The position numbers were made by a program, and so were the translations under genes. The notes beneath the pieces are model-generated. The model saw only the letters and a list, made by a program, of their open reading frames with translations, made no database searches and had not been told where the DNA came from. Shown in pieces: positions 1 through 6,119 of a stretch of 14,427 bases of DNA (positions within the stretch are counted from its first letter, which is position 1; every line of letters starts with the position of its first letter). Source of the stretch: Bdellovibrionales bacterium (GTDB lineage: Bacteria > Bdellovibrionota > Bdellovibrionia > Bdellovibrionales > UBA1609); contig JAGRAK010000018.1 of assembly GCA_020434645.1 (NCBI GenBank), forward strand, positions 1 through 14,427. The letters are read 5' to 3'.

Positions 1-183
1 GTTACAGCCCGACCCCACTATTATTTTTTCTTTAAGTTATGCGCCGTTAAAAAAATTGGGGTATTAATATTTATTCTGCCTACTATTGTACTATTATAAA
101 CATGGAAGAAACATCACGCGACGATGTCGGCCCTTCAGCTTAAAGTAATCCTTTAAAAATATTTAAAATAATACAATTAAGTA

Positions 184-211
184 TTGATTTATAAGGTCAA
201 TTTATTATATT
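184..211 (+). promoter_or_regulatory. Possible sigma70-type promoter, leaderless arrangement
   Basis: TTGATT (184-189) and TATATT (206-211) are separated by 16 bases. A transcript would be expected to start about 7 bases downstream, essentially at the ATG of the small ORF at 219. There is no ribosome binding site before that ATG, so any translation would be leaderless. The surrounding DNA is AT-rich, where such matches occur by chance. Confidence 0.25.
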
Positions 212-218
212 GCCCCAG

Positions 219-356
219 ATGAGAAAAATCCTACAAGAAGATCTTATAAAATACTTAACCGGAAATAAGTCAAAGAGGATAGCCAATCAGATTGAAGGTT
301 TCTCTGGCGTTATGGCGCGGGCTCAATTTCTAGACGCATGGTATGCGTCAGGGTGA
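219..356 (+). CDS. Possible small protein of 45 residues, unknown function
   Basis: An ATG-to-TGA reading frame encodes 45 residues starting MRKILQEDLIKYLTGNKSKR. The N-terminal half is basic and could be helical; the C-terminal end (FLDAWYASG) is more hydrophobic. I do not recognise the family. It is the only plus-strand gene candidate with a promoter-like sequence (TTGATT-16-TATATT) directly upstream, but it has no Shine-Dalgarno sequence, so it would have to be translated from a leaderless mRNA. Its last codons contain the perfect inverted repeat GACGCAT-GGT-ATGCGTC (333-349). It may be a chance ORF or a remnant of a longer gene. Confidence 0.25.
   Translation: MRKILQEDLIKYLTGNKSKRIANQIEGFSGVMARAQFLDAWYASG
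333..349. repeat. Perfect 7-bp inverted repeat with 3-base spacer
   Basis: GACGCAT GGT ATGCGTC is a perfect palindrome with a 3-base centre. No T run follows on either strand, so it is not a standard intrinsic terminator. It lies in the last codons of the small plus-strand ORF and about 93 bases beyond the stop of the minus-strand barrel gene. It could be a regulator binding site or a processing or 3'-end hairpin. Confidence 0.45.
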
Positions 357-441
357 GTGATCGAATATAGCTCCTTGATTTTAACAGCTGTTTGATCTGA
401 ATCAGAGGCTTGTGACTGAAGCAGCGCTTTGATTTTAAACT

Positions 442-2061
442 TTAAAAATACAAATGAAGCTGAGCTTGTAGGCCGGTGGTTTTGGTGTCGGCGCCAGTGG
501 CATCGTCATGATCGTCGCGATTGACCATGAGGAGTTCAACTTCACTCCCTGGATATAAGAAAAACTTTGCCCCATACATCATCTCGGTGGCGTTTCCTGC
601 TTTTAAATTTCGAGCAATGGCGGAGGTGGCATAATTGGCCATCAAATACATTTCACGAAAAAATCTATATTTAAATTCAAATGTCGAAACCGTGCCGGCA
701 TCACTAGAGCCCACGGCGAATTCGCGGTCTATGCTTGTCCAGTCGGCATTCACTATGAAATCGCGATAAGTGAATCCTCCGGTGAGAGAGATCATATCAT
801 TTTTAAGTTCAGGGCCGGTGCCACCACGTGGCCCTTTTGTCGACCACCACGAAAGCATAAAGGAGGCGCCGTAAGAGACAAATCGACCTCCAAGGGTAGC
901 TGCAAATCCACGATCTTGAGAAAATGGATTAACGGCGAATTCTTTATCTGTGGGCATAATTAAATGAATGTTTGCAAATGGTACATTCGGTGATCCACCA
1001 AGAGTGAGCACTTTATTTATGGCCACAGCAGATGTCGATGTTGAAGCGTCAAATGATTGTGCACTGGCATTGTTGGCATACATAATAGTGTTGAGAAGAC
1101 TTGTGTGGTCGGTTGAGTAATGACCAAATTGTGGGCGATATAGCCCGTACATGAGGTAAGTGGCATAAGGTAGATCATCGACCATAACATAGGCTGAACG
1201 AACTGTGCCGGAGTTAAAAACTTTTTCAGGCGAAGATTGTTCGTTTTTACCGGTATAGTCTGGCGCTTGCATGTAGCGATGTTCAAATACCAGAGAGACA
1301 TGTTCAGGCACCGGGCGAACTTTAACGCCTAAATCAAAAGACATGGCGAGCATAGTGGAGTAGTCAACATCAGTGCCGATTGTGCGATCTTTTTTCGAAT
1401 CAATATAAAAATAACGAAAGTCTCCGCCAGCGGCGACACTTTTGCTGCGTTCAAGGCGATATGGATCGTCTTCAGTGAGGCGAGCCATAAACTCAGTTCG
1501 GTTTTTAACATTGATGTGCTCTTGTCGATCTGACTTATCAAAATCTTTTTCATTGTAATCAACACCAGGCATGACAACTAAAGGAGCACCTTTTTTGGCA
1601 TAATAATCCCATTTTTTCATACTTGTATTTTGACCTGATTTTTTTGACCGCGAGTTTTTAGAACTGCGTGAATCACTTGAGCTTCCAGCCAGAAAATCAT
1701 CTGGCATATTGCCGTATTTTTGATGCTTAAGCGGGGCGGGAGTACCTTTGTGTTTTAAAAAATCACTTTTAGTTGAGCGTAACCATCGTTGCTGGTTCCA
1801 GACGCCATATTCATTTCTCATGCCGCCGCCATTAGGGTTGACGTGACAGCCTTGGCAAGCCAGTGTGCATCGTCGATCTTTTGCTTCTAAGTTTCTGCGT
1901 GAGGGGCTATGGCAAGAGGCGCAGTTCTGAGCGTAACGGTTGGAGAGCCATGGTTCAGCGTGTGAGACTTCGTTTAAAATCAGAAAGCCTATGAGTAAAA
2001 TGCCACTTAAAGTGAAAAGACCCCACAAGGCTTTAGAGGAGGAGAGAAGTCGATGCTGCAA
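442..2061 (-). CDS. Outer-membrane beta-barrel protein with N-terminal diheme c-type motif
   Basis: This 539-residue protein has a long hydrophobic signal segment (about residues 11-30, likely cleavage after VSHA35). CxxCH motifs follow at residues 47-51 (CASCH) and 69-73 (CQGCH), with an extra Cys65 between them. The stretch after the second motif (VNPNGGG, RNEYG) resembles heme domains joined to outer-membrane porins in other proteobacteria; that comparison is from memory. Residues about 90-175 are a charged, Ser/Lys-rich linker. From about 180 to the end there are alternating strands rich in Tyr and Phe, and the protein ends in HLYF, the aromatic C-terminus typical of BAM-inserted barrels. 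Translation starts at TTG, preceded by AAGGAG (2069-2074) at 7 bases. It has its own promoter region and follows the cytochrome-lipoprotein operon on the same strand. Heme attachment and a barrel fold are inferred; electron transfer across the outer membrane is speculative. Confidence 0.75.
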   Translation of the reverse strand: MQHRLLSSSKALWGLFTLSGILLIGFLILNEVSHAEPWLSNRYAQNCASCHSPSRRNLEAKDRRCTLACQGCHVNPNGGGMRNEYGVWNQQRWLRSTKSDFLKHKGTPAPLKHQKYGNMPDDFLAGSSSDSRSSKNSRSKKSGQNTSMKKWDYYAKKGAPLVVMPGVDYNEKDFDKSDRQEHINVKNRTEFMARLTEDDPYRLERSKSVAAGGDFRYFYIDSKKDRTIGTDVDYSTMLAMSFDLGVKVRPVPEHVSLVFEHRYMQAPDYTGKNEQSSPEKVFNSGTVRSAYVMVDDLPYATYLMYGLYRPQFGHYSTDHTSLLNTIMYANNASAQSFDASTSTSAVAINKVLTLGGSPNVPFANIHLIMPTDKEFAVNPFSQDRGFAATLGGRFVSYGASFMLSWWSTKGPRGGTGPELKNDMISLTGGFTYRDFIVNADWTSIDREFAVGSSDAGTVSTFEFKYRFFREMYLMANYATSAIARNLKAGNATEMMYGAKFFLYPGSEVELLMVNRDDHDDATGADTKTTGLQAQLHLYF

Positions 2062-2101
2062 GTTGAGGCTCCTTAGATGACTAATTTATTTAGATGATAT
2101 T

Positions 2102-2131
2102 ATTGTGCAATTTTATAATTTACGTTGTCAA
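2102..2131 (-). promoter_or_regulatory. Probable sigma70-type promoter of the heme-barrel gene
   Basis: On the minus strand a perfect -35 hexamer TTGACA (2126-2131) is followed 18 bases later by CACAAT (2102-2107), a 4-of-6 match to the -10 consensus. The 5' leader would be about 35 bases and would include the AAGGAG ribosome site. The -35 box sits inside the inverted repeat ACGTT-ttgac-AACGT (2122-2136), which suggests possible control by a DNA-binding protein. Confidence 0.4.
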
Positions 2132-2136
2132 AACGT
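2122..2136. repeat. Inverted repeat overlapping the -35 box (possible operator)
   Basis: ACGTT and AACGT are perfect inverted 5-base arms around a 5-base centre. The element covers the TTGACA -35 sequence of the barrel gene. Position and symmetry fit a repressor site, but the arms are short. Confidence 0.3.
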
Positions 2137-2152
2137 TATAGAATTATAGGTA

Positions 2153-2174
2153 AAGCCAGACTATCGTCTGGCTT
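2153..2174 (-). terminator. Hairpin after the cytochrome-lipoprotein operon, possible terminator
   Basis: On the minus strand AAGCCAGAC-GATA-GTCTGGCTT forms a perfect 9-bp stem with a 4-base loop. It lies 22 bases past the stop of the Calx-beta/heme lipoprotein gene and before the barrel gene promoter. The tail TACCTATAATTC is a poor U tract, so it may be a weak terminator or a 3'-end stabilising hairpin. A partly eroded relative of this element occurs at 12621-12642. Confidence 0.5.
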
Positions 2175-2196
2175 AATGAATTTTATTAGGCTAGTT

Positions 2197-3912
2197 TTAA
2201 TTATTTGGTGCCCCAAGTTGAATCCAACTTGAAACTCGCGATCGATCAAGTGGGTCAAGTAGGCCTGTTAGAGGCATTGGCAGTAAACCAGGAGTATTGG
2301 CGTCCATTCGTCTAAACATAAGACTGCTGTTTGGGCTGCCTGGAATTAAAATATTTCGAATGACCATAAGTTCGTAGTGGGTGATGTCATATCCACCGCG
2401 ATTAAGAACTGAGTTGTGGCAACGCAAGCACTGATCTGCGAGTAAACCGCCATCGCTTAAAAGATCTGTGTAGGTTTCAGCATTGCCATTATAAGGATTG
2501 TCATTGTCGACTATAGTCAGTCTGAACTCTTGGTTTGTTGTCGCGCTTGTAATGTTATTTAGCCTGAGGGGATCAATTTTTAAGTGTAATACTTCATTTA
2601 GCTCATCACGACTGTCACTGACTATTTTAATTCTTAAATTGGCTGTGGTATCACCCTCGCGAAAAGAAATTAAATATCGCCCCGGTGTGCCAGCCGCATT
2701 AAAATTAATGCGGCTATTGAGTTTTAAATTGGAGTCTAGGTCAAAATCTTGAATATCGCGATCAAAGTGACGCACTTTGATCTGAACGCCGTCGTCATTG
2801 CGAGTTGTGCGGCAGCATTCATCTTTAATTGTTGTGTCTTCACCAAATACAATTTCAGCAGAACTGGTTTCAGTTGCAGGCTTACTGAGTACAAGTGGTA
2901 TGCTCACGATTTGATAATTTTCATTCACCTGCATTGTGGTTTGCCCGAAACGGATAGCTGGCCCTAGATCAGGTGGCGGCAGGGTGATAGCTTCAAGGCT
3001 TCCGATTGAGACAGAAATGACATCTGTAGAATGAACATCACCCAGCATGACGAGTGAGCCACCTGAAATTAAACGCGCTTGATATTCAAAGCTAGAGCCC
3101 GGTTTACCGAAATCAGGATGTGATGAGTTCCAGGCGCGAATATTTTTATCTAGTAAGTAAAACGCGCGTTGAGCCGGAGTGCTGTATCCATTGATTTTAA
3201 AAAGTAAACTTTCAATTCGAACATCTTGGCTATTTGAATTGATCCGAGGATTTGAAACTATGTAGTTTATAATGCCAGGTTTTTGAAAAAGTTGTACGTC
3301 GACAGTGAGTGTAATTTTAGTGAATTTAGATTTATCAAATCCGGCAAGAGGTAGAGAATCATTTGCTAAGTTCCAGGTGACTGTGACCGGCCGTGTGAGG
3401 TTGGGTGAAATGGCTTTGCTGACAAGTTTTAATCTTGTGTCATCATCTTGATTTTGCCCAAGGTCAGTGCCCCCTTGAGTTTTACATGTTTCAATTGTTT
3501 TGAGTCCATCAATATAGCGACTTGTGAGATCATTTATAGGTGCTGTGTTCTGTGGCCCAGAGCTGGGGCTGTGGCCATCTTGTGCTCGCATGTTCACGGT
3601 TGAGAAGCCAATTGCGTTGAAACTATTAAAGGCTAAATTAATTCCACTAGAGGCAAAAGCACTAGGGCCTGGGCCTCCTCCAGAGTGGCAGGCCGCGCAG
3701 TTATTCATTAAAAAACTATGATATGTTCGCCCGAATAAAGACATGTCATCGAGTTGGTCTGCACATGTCCAGTATTCACCCCCGCTAATATTCGCGCCGG
3801 CGCTGCCAAGACTTGATTCATCATGTTTCGACGAGCAATTGTTATAGTTAAACAAAAGCAGTGTTGAAACCACGACAAGAATAATCGAATTGGCAACAGC
3901 GCGAACTTTCAT
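2197..3912 (-). CDS. Lipoprotein with two c-type heme motifs flanking a Calx-beta-like domain
   Basis: This 571-residue protein begins with a lipoprotein-type signal ending FNYNNC26SS, in which Asn replaces the usual small residue before Cys. The first heme motif, CAACH, is at residues 72-76 in a Gly-rich context. A beta-rich region of unknown type covers about 150-310. Residues about 320-470 resemble a Calx-beta domain, ending in the typical strand TIVDND. A second heme motif, CLRCH (495-499), begins a C-terminal cytochrome-like module of the planctomycete-cytochrome type, with LPMP and Met546 as a candidate distal ligand and the closing helix SWIQLGAP. The gene starts 3 bases after the stop of the DUF1501-like gene, which indicates coupling. 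It is probably surface or periplasmic and lipid-anchored. The substrate is unknown. Confidence 0.8.
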   Translation of the reverse strand: MKVRAVANSIILVVVSTLLLFNYNNCSSKHDESSLGSAGANISGGEYWTCADQLDDMSLFGRTYHSFLMNNCAACHSGGGPGPSAFASSGINLAFNSFNAIGFSTVNMRAQDGHSPSSGPQNTAPINDLTSRYIDGLKTIETCKTQGGTDLGQNQDDDTRLKLVSKAISPNLTRPVTVTWNLANDSLPLAGFDKSKFTKITLTVDVQLFQKPGIINYIVSNPRINSNSQDVRIESLLFKINGYSTPAQRAFYLLDKNIRAWNSSHPDFGKPGSSFEYQARLISGGSLVMLGDVHSTDVISVSIGSLEAITLPPPDLGPAIRFGQTTMQVNENYQIVSIPLVLSKPATETSSAEIVFGEDTTIKDECCRTTRNDDGVQIKVRHFDRDIQDFDLDSNLKLNSRINFNAAGTPGRYLISFREGDTTANLRIKIVSDSRDELNEVLHLKIDPLRLNNITSATTNQEFRLTIVDNDNPYNGNAETYTDLLSDGGLLADQCLRCHNSVLNRGGYDITHYELMVIRNILIPGSPNSSLMFRRMDANTPGLLPMPLTGLLDPLDRSRVSSWIQLGAPNN

Positions 3913-3915
3913 TAT

Positions 3916-5412
3916 TTATCCGACCTTTCTAAGGCGAGTCACTCTCTCTATTTGCTCAGAGTTCCAAATGCTTCCCGCAATGTTTGGGAATTGTCCGAGC
4001 ATACCTGAGAATGATGCAAAGTTAGCAAATGCTGCAAGGCCGGCTAGGGCGGGGTCATTGCCTGTCATTTCGTCAGTGTTAACAGCGGCCTGACCTTTTA
4101 CACTTCCGACTTGATGATCTACAGCGCCACTACTATTCACTGCAGCTGGACGGGCTAGTGGATGGAAGGCAAAACACATTATTGAACCACCAGAGCCTCG
4201 ATCGCCGGTGAATGCTGCGCCCGCAGAAGAGCCAGCAGGGGCGCCAACGGCACCATCACTTGTGACCATTAAAAATACTGGGCGTTGCATAACGGCAGCC
4301 GATTCTAAAATGCGTCCCATTGTTCGGCCAGCATCTAAATCTCGTGCATCTTGTGTCGCACGGCCTTGACCATGATAATCATATCCGCCCATTTCAAGAT
4401 TTGTTGTTCCGGCATTGCCTTTTAATGAGTTGTAAATCATTGTGCCGAAAACACGCTCTCGGGCATTTGCTGCTTGCTGATTCATGGTTTGGTTGTTGTC
4501 ATTTGTCCAGGCGGTGCTGAAAGCCTGCGAAATGGCGGCATCTTGAAGTGGATCAATGCCTGAATTTGTACTTGTTGCAAGATTAGCATTTAATCCTGTG
4601 GCCTGATTTATAAGTTGAGCGAGAACGCCGCCGCCAGTGGCTGATGCGAGCTCTCGGGTTTGCGCTTCACTTAATTTGTTAATTAATGAAAACACAGAAG
4701 CTTTTTGCGTGTCATTTAAAGCCGCAAGACTCCCGCGTACGGTGAGCGCATTGGCAATATCAGTGGTGCTGCCTACAGATAGGGGAGTGGGAGGCGTCTT
4801 ACCAAGTGCTGGCAGTTGAGCAATGCCAGTTAGTGATTGCTGTCTTCCGAGGTTTGGTAAAATTGAACCCACTACACCTAATTTAGAAACGAAATAAGTA
4901 ATATCAAATGGGTTGTTGGCTGAGTCATCATTGCTTGCAACCGGTAGCCCAACAAAAGAAGTATTGAGAAGTGTTGTGGCCGATGCCGTTTGGCGAATGC
5001 CGGCAAGAATTTGTGATCCATCAAAAAACATGGCGTCCCCAAAAACTTTTGTATTACGATTAATAATTTCAGAGCGAGGACCTAGGCCAAGTTGGCTATA
5101 GGTATCAATAAAATCTCGATTTTCGCCAAGTGCCACCCAGTTGCCCATAAGGCCTGCACCACCATTGAGTTTTAGCCCAACAAATGCTGGGTTTTGTGTA
5201 CATCCTGCCGCTTGAGCATTTGCAACACTAGGGAGCAAAAGCTGACCGAGGAGTGAGGGCGCTGTAACCGAAGCTGTAAAACTAATGGCTCCAGCTTTTA
5301 GAAGATCTCGACGACTCGTTGGTTTGCCGTGCGGAAATTTTTCTGCCAGAATCTTCGAATCTTCGTTTTCTAACATTTCTCGAATTGATCTGTATTTTCC
5401 AAAAAGCTTCAT
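3916..5412 (-). CDS. Tat-exported DUF1501-like protein
   Basis: This 498-residue protein carries a twin-arginine motif (SRRDLLK, residues 33-39) after an unusually long, charged N-terminal extension. A hydrophobic core follows, with a likely cleavage site around ANAQA68. The mature part starts near a LKLNGG segment and contains GGYDYHGQGR (342-351), followed by a helix and VFLMVTSDG. This order resembles DUF1501 proteins, which are relatives of the sulfatase/alkaline phosphatase fold, but the usual S-E-F-G-R motif is not evident, so I call it DUF1501-like only. Tat export implies folding, and perhaps cofactor insertion, before secretion. Start ATG is preceded by GGGGGAAC. Similar Tat proteins sit next to DUF1588/DUF1585-type heme proteins in Planctomycetes and Myxococcota, as here. 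No enzymatic activity can be assigned. Confidence 0.65.
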   Translation of the reverse strand: MKLFGKYRSIREMLENEDSKILAEKFPHGKPTSRRDLLKAGAISFTASVTAPSLLGQLLLPSVANAQAAGCTQNPAFVGLKLNGGAGLMGNWVALGENRDFIDTYSQLGLGPRSEIINRNTKVFGDAMFFDGSQILAGIRQTASATTLLNTSFVGLPVASNDDSANNPFDITYFVSKLGVVGSILPNLGRQQSLTGIAQLPALGKTPPTPLSVGSTTDIANALTVRGSLAALNDTQKASVFSLINKLSEAQTRELASATGGGVLAQLINQATGLNANLATSTNSGIDPLQDAAISQAFSTAWTNDNNQTMNQQAANARERVFGTMIYNSLKGNAGTTNLEMGGYDYHGQGRATQDARDLDAGRTMGRILESAAVMQRPVFLMVTSDGAVGAPAGSSAGAAFTGDRGSGGSIMCFAFHPLARPAAVNSSGAVDHQVGSVKGQAAVNTDEMTGNDPALAGLAAFANFASFSGMLGQFPNIAGSIWNSEQIERVTRLRKVG

Positions 5413-5445
5413 AAGTTCCCCCGATAAAAATTATTAACTAAAAAA

Positions 5446-6099
5446 TTACTGCTCGATTGCTGAAAGGCTCGCGAGCATAGCCGTACATAAACCTAAAGCT
5501 CCATTTTCACTATTGGCGCCTAAAGCACTAACTGTACTTACGATTAAATTCTTCTCTTCATCTGTTGCTGGTCTCTGCCAGCATGAGAGAGCAAGAAGGT
5601 TTATCGATTCAGTCATCTCAGCTTGATTAAGGCCGGTGCCTTGTAGGTTTACTGATCTAAAAATACCACGCTCATTAAGCGCAAGTGGCATCTCCTTATC
5701 AATTAAATCGCGGCAAGCCTCTGTGGCAACGGCCGTTACACCCATCATCATTGCTCCTGAAACATCGGCAAGGTTTCCGTATTCAGATAAACTTTGGTTT
5801 CGCGTCTGCCACTCGTTGTATGTGCGAAGCGAGGGGCTGCCTATTCCTGTGCAAGAGACATAAGAGTCTAGGAGTTGTTCTCCATAAGCCACTGAGACTG
5901 TACGAGTGCCGACTACAACTTCATAATTTTTATCTATGATGTCTTTAGCCGGTCCTGTGCATATATTTTCGGAGCTATAGCCGCCGCTTAAGTTATTCGT
6001 TGTAAAGGACTCTCCGCAGCCTTGACCGAAGAGCACAAAGACCCCTGTAAGGGCGAGTACCGCTGCAATTAGTCGTCCGAATACTTTTTTGGTGTTCAT
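5446..6099 (-). CDS. Small lipoprotein of unknown function in the heme operon
   Basis: I chose the ATG at 6099 (217 residues). It has a strong GGGGGA site 4 bases upstream, and an in-frame TTG four codons earlier would place that site inside the gene. The signal peptide ends LFGQGC28GES, again an atypical lipobox. The mature protein has several Cys residues (around EACRDL, LSCWQRP and GLCTAM), but no CxxCH. The segment CWQRPATDEE resembles the R-x-P-T-x-x-E helix found in DUF1592/DUF1595-type proteins, where it is normally part of the large heme polypeptide. The gene sits 20 bases after the LamG/heme gene and 33 before the DUF1501-like gene. It may be a partner subunit of the LamG/heme protein; this is inference. 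Confidence 0.7.
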   Translation of the reverse strand: MNTKKVFGRLIAAVLALTGVFVLFGQGCGESFTTNNLSGGYSSENICTGPAKDIIDKNYEVVVGTRTVSVAYGEQLLDSYVSCTGIGSPSLRTYNEWQTRNQSLSEYGNLADVSGAMMMGVTAVATEACRDLIDKEMPLALNERGIFRSVNLQGTGLNQAEMTESINLLALSCWQRPATDEEKNLIVSTVSALGANSENGALGLCTAMLASLSAIEQ

Positions 6100-6119
6100 G
6101 TCTTCCCCCAACTTAAACT

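Larger units (their letters stand above)
1..441. other. Gene-poor AT-rich region downstream of the heme-barrel gene
   Basis: No convincing large gene is visible on either strand. The first 99 bases are open in plus frame 1 and end at TAA (97-99), with a hydrophobic C-terminal stretch, so they could be the tail of a plus-strand gene entering from outside; the signal is too short to decide. A 45-codon plus-strand ORF (219-356) is listed separately. No hairpin followed by a T run was found after the stop of the gene ending at 442. Small symmetric elements are present: the perfect 7-bp inverted repeat at 333-349 and TCTGA-A-TCAGA near 395-405. The sequence TTGATTTTAA occurs twice (about 374-383 and 429-438). 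Confidence 0.5.

Noticed and set aside
1..99. Open plus frame from the window edge ending at TAA 97-99
   Set aside because: There are only 32 codons in AT-rich DNA and no recognisable motif; a real gene tail cannot be shown from this window.
102..143. Plus-strand 13-codon ORF starting MEETSRDD
   Set aside because: It is too short, with no ribosome site and no conservation evidence available.
2498..2967. Plus-strand ORFs opposite the Calx-beta/heme lipoprotein gene
   Set aside because: They are antisense to a gene with strong domain evidence, their products look composition-driven and no start signals are visible.
6100..6111. Extension of the small lipoprotein to a TTG at 6111
   Set aside because: The GGGGGA ribosome site would then be coding; the ATG at 6099 has proper spacing and gives a normal signal peptide.
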